This document shows, piece after piece, positions 1-8,351 of a DNA stretch of 64,000 nucleotides (position 1 is its first letter; every line of letters begins with the position of its first letter). The position numbers were made by a program, and so were the translations under genes. This DNA is from an uncultured Christensenella sp. (GTDB lineage: Bacteria > Bacillota > Clostridia > Christensenellales > Pumilibacteraceae), in the NCBI GenBank assembly GCA_910577945.1, contig CAJTNI010000003.1:43567-107566 (forward strand), written 5' to 3'. The notes beneath the pieces are model-generated. The model saw nothing but the letters and a program-made list of their open reading frames with translations, ran no database searches and was not told the origin of the DNA.

Positions 1-70
1 CAGCGCTTTAAGACGGTTTTACCGCAAAGCAAAAACCGCCATTACGGCGGCTTTGTTACGCAGGAAAAAC

Positions 71-679
71 TTATTTATCTTCGGTCGGCAGCAAGGTATT
101 GGGGTCGACGTACTTCCCGTCCTTTTTCAGTTCGAGATGCAGGTGCGCGCCCGTTTTGAGCTCCGACATCATGCTGTCGGACGTCGTGCCGAGCTTGTCG
201 CCCGCCTTGACCTTATCGCCCTTTTTAACGGCTATATCGTCGCCCAACGACTTGTACACCGAAACGTATCCGTCGGCATGAGTAATCGTGACTACGTTGC
301 CGTCGAGCGTGGTGTGCATTTCCACGTCGGTTACGGTGCCGTCCATTATGGCAAGCACGTCGCCCTCGCCGATATAATCGACCGCGGGATGCGTGCGCCA
401 CACTTCGAGCGTCTCCCAATACACGAGCTTGTCGTTTGCGTAGTCAAGCCCGATTGTAGCGCCGTTCATGGGCGCGACGACTTTGGGGTCCGAATCCACG
501 ATATCGGAAGGAGGGTTTACCGTCCCGTCCACAGGTCCGGATTTGGGCAAAGTAAACACCAACGATAATGTAATGACCGCTGCGACGACCAACACAGAGC
601 CGACGATGACAAACGCATGCCAATGCCGTTTGAAAAAGTTTTTCCTCTTGTCCTTTGTGGTTGACTGGTAAGTTTTCAT
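71..679 (-). CDS. SpoIIQ-like membrane-anchored LytM/M23 protein
   Basis: A 202-residue protein with a short basic cytoplasmic head, one membrane segment (about residues 25-47) and an extracytoplasmic M23/LytM domain. The metal-site pattern is intact: His-x3-Asp in THPAVD and His-x-His in AHLHLEL near the C-terminus. Architecture and size resemble SpoIIQ, the forespore partner of SpoIIIAH in the engulfment channel; several clostridial SpoIIQ proteins keep the metal site. The ATG at 679 is preferred over an upstream start at 739 because a GGAGG site lies just before it. A possible sigma-F-like promoter lies upstream. The neighbours are not the usual spoIID/murA, so SpoIIQ identity is inferred from architecture; a vegetative cell-wall endopeptidase is the alternative. 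Confidence 0.7.
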   Translation of the reverse strand: MKTYQSTTKDKRKNFFKRHWHAFVIVGSVLVVAAVITLSLVFTLPKSGPVDGTVNPPSDIVDSDPKVVAPMNGATIGLDYANDKLVYWETLEVWRTHPAVDYIGEGDVLAIMDGTVTDVEMHTTLDGNVVTITHADGYVSVYKSLGDDIAVKKGDKVKAGDKLGTTSDSMMSELKTGAHLHLELKKDGKYVDPNTLLPTEDK

Positions 680-700
680 GTTTTGTTCCTCCGTACCATT

Positions 701-729
701 GATTATTGCCAACATATATCGGCTTATAC
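701..729 (-). promoter_or_regulatory. Candidate sigma-F-type promoter of the LytM gene
   Basis: On the minus strand GTATA is followed after 14 bases by GGCAATAATC, which resembles the sigma-F pattern (GYWTA, then GGNRANAHT). The spacer is one or two bases shorter than usual. No good sigma-A pair was seen here. Confidence 0.3.
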
Positions 730-788
730 GCTTGCGCACAAAAAATTTTTTTAAGCTTTTTCGGGCGGTAATTCGATTATCTTATCGT

Positions 789-1181
789 CTAATAGCACCC
801 CGAGAGCACGGGAGTGCCGACGCTGACAGTCCCGCCGCTCGCCGCCGCCATTACGTTATAGCGCGTGCCGTCCGCCAGCATCTCGGCGGGCGCGCACACG
901 CGCGGGCTGTATGCGTACACAATGAGTAGCCCGTCGACTTCCACCGCTTTTACGACCGCAGCGTCCATATCGTCGAGCGCGGCGTAAAGCTCGGTCTCGC
1001 CCCCGTCGAAATCCACGCGCACCAACGCGTCGGGCGCATAGCACACTCCCTCGATTTTGCCTATCGGCGCATTGTCGCGGTACGCGTACGGCTCGCCCAG
1101 CGACACGAGCGGGCTGAACCATACGGCGGTGAAAATGACCCCGACCAGCAATAAAAAAACGACGGCATAAAGCTTTTTCAT
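789..1181 (-). CDS. Small membrane-anchored protein of unknown function
   Basis: A 130-residue protein. The first 28 residues form one hydrophobic segment (a signal anchor or uncleaved signal). The rest is an acidic extracytoplasmic domain ending in a Gly/Ser/Val-rich tail (VSVGTPVLSGCY). I do not recognise the family and see no catalytic motif. It lies about 110 bases upstream of the LytM gene on the same strand, so the two might be functionally linked. Codon use matches the surrounding genes, which supports a real gene. Confidence 0.6.
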   Translation of the reverse strand: MKKLYAVVFLLLVGVIFTAVWFSPLVSLGEPYAYRDNAPIGKIEGVCYAPDALVRVDFDGGETELYAALDDMDAAVVKAVEVDGLLIVYAYSPRVCAPAEMLADGTRYNVMAAASGGTVSVGTPVLSGCY

Positions 1182-1279
1182 GCCGTCGATTATTGACCTA
1201 GTATGCGTTTTTTATTCGCGCCCGAGCGCGTGGCGACAACGCGATTTAACGCGCCCGTCCCGCCCGCCGCCGCGCGACA

Positions 1280-1314
1280 AAAAACGACCTCGCGAGTTAC
1301 GTTCGCGAGGTCGT
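1280..1314 (-). terminator. Rho-independent terminator after the sialyltransferase-like gene
   Basis: A perfect 12-bp stem (ACGACCTCGCGA / TCGCGAGGTCGT) with a 7-base loop, followed on the minus strand by a run of six T. It lies about 70 bases past the stop codon. Confidence 0.85.
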
Positions 1315-1386
1315 ATGTTGTGACGCATCTAATCGAGCGTTCACCGTTTAGTATTCAAAAACATTCTATTATCGCCGATATGCGAT

Positions 1387-2952
1387 TTACGCCGCCTTCC
1401 AATAGAACTTAGGGCTGCCGAATGCGCCGTCGTTGTAAAGCTGCTTGGACAGCACGGAAAGAGCGTCGGCGTTTTGCGCAATAAAGAATTCGGTGTTGCC
1501 CTGCGGCACAGCCATGAACAACGACGAGTCGAACCCGCCCAGCTTGGCGTCGCCGTACACCCAAGTAATTACCTCCATGGGAAGTCGCCCGGGTAAAATT
1601 TTGACGGCGTTATCCTCCAACACCTTTTTGGTGAGCGGCAAATCGTCGCCCGGCTCTACCGCCGACGGGTGCGGCTTGTAAAGGATATTGTATCCGTCGT
1701 AGTCGGCAATAATGCGTTCGAGCAGTTCCGCGAACTCCGCGTCGGTAAAGTAGCGGCTCGTAAACGGATTTGCACCCGTAATAATCAGATATTCGCCGTC
1801 CTTATCGAAATATTCCTTGTCAAACGTAGCCTTGTCGAGATTGCAAATTTTGAGGAACTTTTCCTTTTGCGCGTCGGTTAACGCGGCATACATAGCGTCG
1901 GGGGACATTTTGGGCATATTCGCCTTGTCTATCTCCGCCTGCACTTTGGGGTCGGCACTTTTAAGCGTTTCGGGATACCCGCACCACATTTCCACATTGT
2001 CGCGCTGTGCTGCGATTATTGCCATTTCGCTCATATCGGCGGCTTTGGTATAACTGGATTTTATCGTGCGGTCTCCCACCGTTATACTGAACTGTCCGTT
2101 ACCCGTTGAAACAAAGTTCCCCATCATTGCGGCGTCCACCGCCTGATTGTAAATATTTTTATTTTCGTTCCACTTCTCGATACTTCCGTCGTTCCTGTAC
2201 GGGAAAGCGTTACAATAAGTCAACGAGCCGTCGGAAACCAATTTTACCTCGTATCTGCTTGTCGGAACTCTATACTGCATAAACGAAAACAATTCCAAAT
2301 GAGTCAATGTATCGCCGATAAACAATCTGAAATAGCTGTTTTCATCGTCATTTGCTATACGCGCCATCCTTCGCTTTGCTTCCAGAAAATCGTCATCGTC
2401 GGAACCGTTTATCTTATAAATAAATCTGTCGTCGTCCAACTCGTCTATATTAAGAGTGTCGCTACGCGTAAACACGAGCATCGATTTATAATCGTTGGAA
2501 ACCATATCGAGCGCACAATACAATACGGGCAGCGTTGCGTTTACCCAATAGCAGTTATACATATTGCGCACCTTGACAGTGCGCTTTGCCACCGTGTGAT
2601 TGCCTTTGTCGTCGTTTACGTAATACGTTATTTCGTAATCGCCGCACTCGTCGAAAGTAACCTCGCCGTCGTCGACGTGCGCCGCCGCAGGCAATACGTA
2701 CCGCACCTTCTCCGTCAAGTTCTCCTGCGTATCGTCGTCGAAATCGTATACGGCGGTAACGCCGTCCATGACGTCGAACGATTCGGTCGCCCTATCGATA
2801 ATAATATCGTCAAGACCGTCAAAAGCAACGTTATTATAATCAGCCATGGGGGGCGGAGTTTCCTCCGGTTTTTCATTACACGCAGCCAAGCCGAAAGAAC
2901 AAGCGAAAGCAGTCGCCGCACAACACAAAACAGCCGTAAGTTTTTTATTCAT
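1387..2952 (-). CDS. Lipoprotein with Ig-like domain and GT80-type sialyltransferase domain
   Basis: A 521-residue lipoprotein with lipobox LAAC (Cys25). Residues about 45-130 look like an Ig-like domain. The remainder aligns from memory along its length with GT80 sialyltransferases of Pasteurella and Photobacterium (PmST1-type fold). The residues used by PmST1 all have counterparts: His218 (H112), Asp241 in SDGS (D141), His428 in KPHP (H311), Glu460 in PMEV (E338) and Ser476-Ser477 in DSSLF (S355-S356). The C-terminus (KFYWKAA) also resembles the end of the family. GT80 enzymes transfer sialic acid from CMP-sialic acid to galactosides. The gene stands alone with its own promoter and terminator, and no CMP-sialate synthesis genes are visible. 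The fold call is fairly secure; substrate and activity are inferred. Confidence 0.75.
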   Translation of the reverse strand: MNKKLTAVLCCAATAFACSFGLAACNEKPEETPPPMADYNNVAFDGLDDIIIDRATESFDVMDGVTAVYDFDDDTQENLTEKVRYVLPAAAHVDDGEVTFDECGDYEITYYVNDDKGNHTVAKRTVKVRNMYNCYWVNATLPVLYCALDMVSNDYKSMLVFTRSDTLNIDELDDDRFIYKINGSDDDDFLEAKRRMARIANDDENSYFRLFIGDTLTHLELFSFMQYRVPTSRYEVKLVSDGSLTYCNAFPYRNDGSIEKWNENKNIYNQAVDAAMMGNFVSTGNGQFSITVGDRTIKSSYTKAADMSEMAIIAAQRDNVEMWCGYPETLKSADPKVQAEIDKANMPKMSPDAMYAALTDAQKEKFLKICNLDKATFDKEYFDKDGEYLIITGANPFTSRYFTDAEFAELLERIIADYDGYNILYKPHPSAVEPGDDLPLTKKVLEDNAVKILPGRLPMEVITWVYGDAKLGGFDSSLFMAVPQGNTEFFIAQNADALSVLSKQLYNDGAFGSPKFYWKAA

Positions 2953-3003
2953 GACACTCTCCTATCGATATTTAGTATGCGAAATACGCACAAAACTAAA
3001 CTT

Positions 3004-3032
3004 ATTATAATGTAATATAGTCGCAAAGTCAA
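3004..3032 (-). promoter_or_regulatory. Sigma-A promoter of the sialyltransferase-like gene
   Basis: TTGACT, 17-bp spacer, TATAAT on the minus strand, about 50 bases before the start codon at 2952. The leader carries a Shine-Dalgarno site (AGGAGA). Confidence 0.8.
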
Positions 3033-3135
3033 CCATAATTCGACAAATATCGCAAAATTTAAACCGCGCTTGGAAAAGCAGTGCGCCATCGCACAGCCTA
3101 TTGCGCGGCACTTACATATTTATGTCGCGCAACAG

Positions 3136-3172
3136 AAAAATGCGCCGCAAGCTTTGCCGCGACGCATTTTTT
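3136..3172 (-). terminator. Terminator of the hydrogenase operon
   Basis: An imperfect GC-rich hairpin (ATGCG...CGCAT with inner CCGC/GCGG pairing) flanked by A-runs and T-runs, about 75 bases after the hydrogenase stop codon. The A/T runs on both sides would let it work in both directions. Confidence 0.7.
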
Positions 3173-3245
3173 ACCCCGTTATACATAACGCGCGAGAACC
3201 GTTGACGGTCGACGCAAACGCCGTATACTCTATCTATTACTCGGA

Positions 3246-4730
3246 TTACTTTTTCGGCTTGTCTTTGGCTGCCGCCGCCTCGACGGTCTCGTCCTTGACC
3301 TTCGCGCCGACGAGGTCGTACAGCTTGACGGTGTTCTCTACCGAAACCTCCTTCGCCTTTTCTCCGTACTTGTTTACGTCGGTGAGGCTCTTCGGTCCGT
3401 GGTGCAGACACAGCGCGCCGTTTACGCAGCCGCCGTCGCACGCCATACCCTCGAAGAAATTAAACGGCGAACGCCCCGCGCGCAGCAGCATGAGCTGCTT
3501 TTTGCATTCGTCCAGCCCGCTCATGGCGACGGGCTTTGCCTCGAACCCGCGCTTTGCGGCGAGCTCGGTCACGCCCTCGACGATACCGCCCGAGCGCGCG
3601 AAAATTCTGCCGTAGTACGACGCGTTGTTGAGCGCGGTGTCCTCCAAGGTGGACACGTCGATTTCGCGCGCGTCCAAGAACGCCTGCAATTCCTCGAACG
3701 ACAGCACGCAGTCGATAAAGTCCTTCGCCTTGTCCGACTTGAACTCGAATTTTTTAGCCGTGCACGGTCCTACGAAAACGACCTTCGCGGTGCTGTCCAT
3801 CGCCTTAATCAGCCGCCCCGCCATTACCATGGGCGACGGCGTGGACGATATGTATTTTGCCAAATCGGGGAAATTGGTTTCTATGTACTTGACGAACGCG
3901 GGACAGCACGAGGTAGTGAGCGTGCCGCGCTCGCCCAGCTCGTCCGCCTCCACGTCGAGCGTTTTGTCCGCACCGAGCGCGGTTTCTATCACTTGGAAGA
4001 ACCCGAGCTTGCCCATGCCCGTTATTACCTGCTCTATACGCGCGTAATTGAACTGCGCGACGATGGCGGGCGCGATTATGGCGTACACCTTGTACTTGGT
4101 GTTGTTTTCCGAATTTTTGAGTATGTCGAGCGCGTCGAGAATGTACGACTTGTCCGCCACCGCGCCGAACGGGCATTGATAGACGCACGCGCCGCAGCCG
4201 ACGCATTTATCGTTGTTTATTTCCGCTTTTTTGGACGCGTTGACGGTGATTGCGCCCGCCTTGCAGCTGTTCACGCACGGGCGCTTTTGCAGCACCAACG
4301 CGTTGTACGGGCACGCCTGCGTGCACTTGCCGCACTCGATACATTTTTCCTTGTCCACGACGGCGTGCTTATCCTTGATTGTAATCGCGTTCTTGGGGCA
4401 CACCTCGGCGCAGCGGTGCGTTATGCAGCCGCGACAGGCGGGAGTCACGAATATGCCGTCTACGGGGCACTCGTCGCACGCGATGTCGATAACCTCGACA
4501 ACGTTGGGGTTGTCCTTATTGCCGCCCATGGCGAGCTTTAACCGCTCTTGCAGAATGGCGCGCTCCTTGTAAACGCAGCACCGAAGACTCGCCTCGGGTC
4601 CGGGCATTATCCTGATAGGAATGTCGTGGAATATCTCGTTGTTCAAGCCCTTGTCGTACGCCTTTATCAATTCCTTGATAACCTTGTATTTGAGCTGCTG
4701 AACTGCGGTATCGAAAAGTCTGGTTTTCAT
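3246..4730 (-). CDS. Monomeric [FeFe] hydrogenase, group B-like
   Basis: A 494-residue protein for reversible H2 formation with ferredoxin. The N-terminal part carries several [4Fe-4S] motifs (CDECPVDG, CRGCITHRCAEVCP, CIECGKCTQACP, CVGCGACVYQCP). The H-cluster domain has L1 TSCCPAF, L2 GPCTAKK and L3 MACDGGCVNG, so all four cluster cysteines are present. Gly replaces the Met of the usual L2 MPCTAKK, in keeping with the non-group-A form. The start at 4730 follows a GGAG site; an upstream in-frame ATG at 4754 has none. It is the last gene of an operon with a sensory hydrogenase and a phosphatase. The C-terminal tail is Lys/Ala-rich. Direction of catalysis in vivo is not deducible. Confidence 0.9.
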   Translation of the reverse strand: MKTRLFDTAVQQLKYKVIKELIKAYDKGLNNEIFHDIPIRIMPGPEASLRCCVYKERAILQERLKLAMGGNKDNPNVVEVIDIACDECPVDGIFVTPACRGCITHRCAEVCPKNAITIKDKHAVVDKEKCIECGKCTQACPYNALVLQKRPCVNSCKAGAITVNASKKAEINNDKCVGCGACVYQCPFGAVADKSYILDALDILKNSENNTKYKVYAIIAPAIVAQFNYARIEQVITGMGKLGFFQVIETALGADKTLDVEADELGERGTLTTSCCPAFVKYIETNFPDLAKYISSTPSPMVMAGRLIKAMDSTAKVVFVGPCTAKKFEFKSDKAKDFIDCVLSFEELQAFLDAREIDVSTLEDTALNNASYYGRIFARSGGIVEGVTELAAKRGFEAKPVAMSGLDECKKQLMLLRAGRSPFNFFEGMACDGGCVNGALCLHHGPKSLTDVNKYGEKAKEVSVENTVKLYDLVGAKVKDETVEAAAAKDKPKK

Positions 4731-4782
4731 GTTTACTCCGTATGTCGCCCGCACGTAAGCCGAGCGGGCGGTGATTGTTGTG

Positions 4783-5943
4783 TCAGTTGTAACGCACGTT
4801 GACGGTCTTGCCCATTTTGCGCAGGTTTTCCGCCAAGTGGTCGATTAGTTTTAATTTCATCGTGGTTTCTATCGGCAAGCCCGAATGCGCCTCGTTGACC
4901 GACTGTCCGACGAAAAAGTCCAGGTCGGTCGAGCCCTCGAAAAGCAGCTTGGACAGCAGCGTCGCGCCGTCGCGCTTATCGAACTGCTTGCCCTTGTAGT
5001 CGTGCGGGTCGAGGTACTTTTCGGAAAGCTCCAACACTCGCCGCAGCGTGATTACGCCCTCGGTCGTAAGGTCTATGCCGTCGATATACCCTATCGGCGG
5101 GATATCGCGGTCGGGGAAATCGCAGCTCGTGCTCACCTGCTTGCCGAGATTGCGCGCCACTATCTGCGAGCTTGTGCCGCCGCACACCGCCTTTTTGCCG
5201 GGCAACGCCATAAACTGCCCGACGTACTTTTCGTCGTCGCACTTGTTTATCGGCGGCCCGACGAAAACGGACGTATGCGCGTGCTCCCGCACCTTTATGC
5301 CGAGCACCGTCGTATCGTCGCCGGGCATATCCATGTACAGCTCGTTGCACTCGCCCGCCAGCGCGGCGGAAATGGCGCACGCCGACATGTCGGGCTTGAC
5401 CGCGCGCCGCAGGTAGTCCTTAATCTGCGGTCGCTCCCACCCGAAATTCATAAGCATGCCAATGCCCGCGTGCTCCACGCCGTCGCTGGTGATGACCAAA
5501 GCGTCGTTTGCGCGCAGGTCGAGCGCGGTGGTGTACACGTTTTTGCCGCACACAACCGACTTTTCGCGCGGGAGGTCCCGCACCTCGCCGCCGCGCAGCA
5601 GCAGCGCCGCGGGGTTGTCGAACTCCAACAGCTCGCCCTTGCCCTCGCGGTTGATATGGCAAACAGAGAACGTGGCGTACGCGACCTGACGCACCTTGCA
5701 TACGGGCAGCGACGCGATAAGCGTTTCGATACAATCCTTAATCGGCACGCCCGCCGACAGCATTGTGCAAAGTATCTTGGACGACAGCGTGGCGAGTATG
5801 TTCGCCTTGACGCCGCTGCCCATGCCGTCGCACAGCACCGCGGTAAGCCACTCGCCGCTCTGCGCGCATTCGACGCGGTCGCCGCAAAGCTCTTCGCCGA
5901 CGTGATTCAGCGAGGTATAACCTCTGTCGATAAAGTAACTCAA
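4783..5943 (-). CDS. SpoIIE-family PP2C serine phosphatase of the hydrogenase operon
   Basis: A 386-residue protein whose first 230 or so residues form a PP2C-like domain with the metal motifs DGMGSG, TSDG and GDDTTV. The C-terminal 150 residues form a second domain that I do not recognise. The start is TTG at 5943, overlapping the TGA stop of the upstream sensory hydrogenase (TTGA), with AAGGA just before it, so translation is probably coupled. Such phosphatases occur with sensory [FeFe] hydrogenases in clostridial clusters such as hfs of Thermoanaerobacterium. A role in relaying an H2 or redox signal by protein dephosphorylation is inferred. Confidence 0.85.
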   Translation of the reverse strand: MSYFIDRGYTSLNHVGEELCGDRVECAQSGEWLTAVLCDGMGSGVKANILATLSSKILCTMLSAGVPIKDCIETLIASLPVCKVRQVAYATFSVCHINREGKGELLEFDNPAALLLRGGEVRDLPREKSVVCGKNVYTTALDLRANDALVITSDGVEHAGIGMLMNFGWERPQIKDYLRRAVKPDMSACAISAALAGECNELYMDMPGDDTTVLGIKVREHAHTSVFVGPPINKCDDEKYVGQFMALPGKKAVCGGTSSQIVARNLGKQVSTSCDFPDRDIPPIGYIDGIDLTTEGVITLRRVLELSEKYLDPHDYKGKQFDKRDGATLLSKLLFEGSTDLDFFVGQSVNEAHSGLPIETTMKLKLIDHLAENLRKMGKTVNVRYN

Positions 5944-7640
5944 CTGTTCTTTTCCTTTAACATTGCGTCTTTTAGCTTCAAAAGCGCGATTTTGGTCTCG
6001 GCGGTGGTTTCGCCGAGCAGCGACGCGATTTCCTGCGCCACGCGCATTTGCTTTTCGATGACGGTGGTCGTGACGTCGAGCGTTTCCGCTTTGACCTTGT
6101 CGAGCTCCGCGTCGAAATTGACCTTGTCGGTAACGTCGGTCAAAACGACGAGAATGGCTTTCTCGTTGACAAGCGGCACTATGTTCAAATCGACGAACTT
6201 ACCCGTCTTTTCCAGCCTGATTTTGCTCGCCTGCGCCGCCCTGCCGCTCTCCGCCGCCTTGAACACCGCCGACGGGTCGAAGCAGTCGAATATGTACTCG
6301 GGCGCGCCTATGCCGATAAGCTGTTCGGCTTTGCGGTTAATCTCGGAAATTTTGAGGTCGCCGTCGCAAACGATTATGCCGTTGGGGCTGTTCTCGATAA
6401 TCACGTTGCCCATGGACTCCGCTTTTTCGCGCATGTACGGCACGCACATTTCCACCTCGGCGTAACCGTTGACGACCGCCCACGCCTTTTCGCGGCATGT
6501 GGAATATCCGCACGCGCCGCAGTTGAGCTCGTCGCTCGGCTTGTGCTTGCCCGTGCGCGCGAGTATGGATTTGATTTCCGCGTCGTCGGGAATACGGTCG
6601 CCCGCCGCAATGGGCTTGCGCACGTTGACAAGCGACGGGTAATCGACTACGGCGTCGCGCACGGAATTATTGGTGTAATTGCGCACCTGCACGTTAGCTT
6701 CCACCGTGCCGCCCTTGTGCTTGATTGCGCACGGTCCGCTGACGCACGCGCCGTCGCACGCGTTGATTTCCAGAAATATGCCCTTGACGCTCTTTAAGTC
6801 GTTGAGGGCGTCCGCAAGCCGCGAAACGCCGTCCACCGCTATGTACTCGTAGCCGCCGGGCAAAGCGTCGAACGACTTGATAACGCCGCGCGATATCGGG
6901 TAGAACTTGGCTTGCATGCTGTCGCCGCTTGCCGCCGCAACCTCCGCGCCGTCGCATTGCGAGCACGCCGCGGCGGGCGCGAACGACTCGCCGATTGCCT
7001 TGCCTTGCAGCATTGCGGCAAGCTCCTCGAACGTGAGCGCACCGGCGATTATGCCGCTTTCCTTAGCCTCGCGCTTTTTGGCAATGCACGGACCGATAAA
7101 GACTATATCGGATTTCGGGTAGCGCGATTTGAGTATTTTGGCATGCGCGACCATGGGCGAATCGACGGGCGCGAGGTATTCGAGCACGTCGGTGTGATAC
7201 AGCTGAATGGCGCGGTTAACCGCGGGGCACGCCGACGTGATAAAGTTTTCGTACTTGCCGCTTTGCAGCAGCTTTTTGTATTCCGCAGTGACCGCCGCCG
7301 CGCCCTCCGCCGTCTCGAACGCGTCGGTAAACCCGAGCGCTTTGAGCGCGGCGCGCATGGGCTCGAACGAAGTAAGCCCGAACGAAGAAACGAACGACGG
7401 CGCTACCGACGCGATTACCCCGCCCTTGCTCTTTGCCAAAAGCTGAGTAATGGTCTGCGTATCGTCGTGCACGCGCTTGGCGTTTTGCGGACATACGTGA
7501 GTGCAATGCCCGCACAGTATGCAACGGCTTTCGATTATTTTGGCCTGACCGTTGCGCGCGTCGATTGCCTTAACGGGGCACGACCGCAAACACTTATAGC
7601 AGTTTTTGCAGTTGGCTTTTTGAAAATCGAGATAGAACAT
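5940..7640 (-). CDS. PAS-containing sensory [FeFe] hydrogenase (group C, HydS-like)
   Basis: A 566-residue protein. Residues 10-60 hold two [4Fe-4S] motifs (CKNCYKCLRSCP, CILCGHCTHVCP). Residues 75-345 form an H-cluster domain with L1 TSACP, L2 GPCIAKK and L3 NACDGACVSGP. The Ala in TSACP replaces the Cys that relays protons in catalytic enzymes, a hallmark of sensory group C forms, while the cluster-binding cysteines remain. An [Fe-S] domain (CGACGYSTC) follows near residue 390, then a PAS domain (about 415-520) and a helical, perhaps coiled, tail. It is preceded by the 2Fe-2S gene (3 bases) and overlaps the phosphatase gene. It probably senses H2 or redox state; the output partner is inferred to be the phosphatase. 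Confidence 0.9.
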   Translation of the reverse strand: MFYLDFQKANCKNCYKCLRSCPVKAIDARNGQAKIIESRCILCGHCTHVCPQNAKRVHDDTQTITQLLAKSKGGVIASVAPSFVSSFGLTSFEPMRAALKALGFTDAFETAEGAAAVTAEYKKLLQSGKYENFITSACPAVNRAIQLYHTDVLEYLAPVDSPMVAHAKILKSRYPKSDIVFIGPCIAKKREAKESGIIAGALTFEELAAMLQGKAIGESFAPAAACSQCDGAEVAAASGDSMQAKFYPISRGVIKSFDALPGGYEYIAVDGVSRLADALNDLKSVKGIFLEINACDGACVSGPCAIKHKGGTVEANVQVRNYTNNSVRDAVVDYPSLVNVRKPIAAGDRIPDDAEIKSILARTGKHKPSDELNCGACGYSTCREKAWAVVNGYAEVEMCVPYMREKAESMGNVIIENSPNGIIVCDGDLKISEINRKAEQLIGIGAPEYIFDCFDPSAVFKAAESGRAAQASKIRLEKTGKFVDLNIVPLVNEKAILVVLTDVTDKVNFDAELDKVKAETLDVTTTVIEKQMRVAQEIASLLGETTAETKIALLKLKDAMLKEKNS

Positions 7641-7643
7641 AGC

Positions 7644-7889
7644 TTACCCGACCATAGGGAGAATTTCGTTTACGAACTTCTCCTCCGCATTCGCGCCGTT
7701 GACGTCGAGCACATAGCTTGCGTCCGCCTTGACCGCCACACCGTTAGAGCAACGCCCCAAGCAAAAGCAAGCGCGAAGCTCGATTTTGTCCGCCACGCCG
7801 TGCTTTTCGATAAGACGCTTGAACGTCTCGATTACGTCGTACGAGCCTTTGAGATGGCACGAGCTGCCGACACATACGCTGAGTATCAT
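7644..7889 (-). CDS. NuoE-like thioredoxin-fold [2Fe-2S] ferredoxin
   Basis: An 81-residue protein with the pattern CVGSSC ... CFCLGRC, the four-cysteine [2Fe-2S] site of NuoE/HydC-type thioredoxin-like ferredoxins. It is shorter than NuoE (about 160 residues) and consists only of the cluster domain. The ATG at 7889 follows a strong AGGAGA site. It is the first gene of the hydrogenase operon, so it likely passes electrons to or from the sensory or catalytic hydrogenase. Confidence 0.85.
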   Translation of the reverse strand: MILSVCVGSSCHLKGSYDVIETFKRLIEKHGVADKIELRACFCLGRCSNGVAVKADASYVLDVNGANAEEKFVNEILPMVG

Positions 7890-7915
7890 AAATTATTTTC
7901 TCCTATTAAGATTAA

Positions 7916-7950
7916 GCGGCGTAAAAATACCGTGAATATTGTTACGCCGC
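7916..7950. repeat. Inverted repeat in the hydrogenase-operon leader
   Basis: GCGGCGTAA (7916-7924) and TTACGCCGC (7942-7950) are perfect 9-bp inverted arms around an AT-rich 17-base centre. It lies 27 bases upstream of the first hydrogenase gene. It could be an operator, a leader hairpin or a terminator remnant; the sequence does not decide. Confidence 0.5.
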
Positions 7951-8112
7951 CTTTATTGGTTTGTGATAGTGAATGAGTAATGCGTAATTTTAACCCTCGC
8001 CCGTTATCGCGCGAGATTGCGGCTGACGCATAAGTTTATCGGTTTAACTCCGCTCGGATTGCGGTTATGTAATGCTCGCGTCGGATAAATATGACCGAAC
8101 AGCATTCCGACT

Positions 8113-8211
8113 CGCAAAGCCTTTTTAGCGCGTAGGCGCAAGCTAGACGGACATCTGGCGCGTGGGTGGCGACGGGAGTGTAGACCCACCTACATGACCT
8201 AGCGCCGAACT
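8113..8211 (-). repeat. R1 structured repeat, truncated copy
   Basis: Shares the CAAAGCCTTTTTAGCGCG arm, the CTGGCGCGTGGGTGGCG arm and the core with other copies. The core hairpin (8179-8194) is TGTAG, loop ACCCAC, CTACA, flanked by CGGGAG and TGACC. The distal outer arm is missing because the next copy starts here. Confidence 0.75.
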
Positions 8212-8223
8212 ACCGTTAAAGCC

Positions 8224-8351
8224 TTTTTAGCGCGGAGACCCGCGGCAGACAAGGAAAGCAAGGTGCGCGCGACGGGCGCGTAGAACCACCTACGTAACCG
8301 AGCGCGCACCGACGCTTGACGCAGTATCCCGCGAGGTATCCGCGCTAAAAA
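8224..8351 (-). repeat. R1 structured repeat, full copy after the APH gene
   Basis: The outer arms TTTTTAGCGCGGA (8224-8236) and TCCGCGCTAAAAA (8339-8351) are a perfect 13-bp inverted repeat directly abutting the stop codon of the APH gene at 8352. Inner arms GGTGCGCGC and GCGCGCACC pair, and the core hairpin is CGTAG, AACCAC, CTACG (8279-8294). Confidence 0.8.

Larger units (their letters stand above)
7890..8351. other. Gene-free gap with inverted repeat and two R1 repeats
   Basis: No convincing gene is present. The stretch holds the hydrogenase-operon leader, with an inverted repeat at 7916-7950, about 150 bases in which I see nothing, and two tandem copies of the structured repeat R1 (8113-8211 and 8224-8351). 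Confidence 0.7.

Noticed and set aside
8113..8351. R1 as an integron attC site (palindrome after each gene)
   Set aside because: No GTTRRRY/RYYYAAC core, no integrase, and the flanking genes are housekeeping genes on one strand rather than cassettes.
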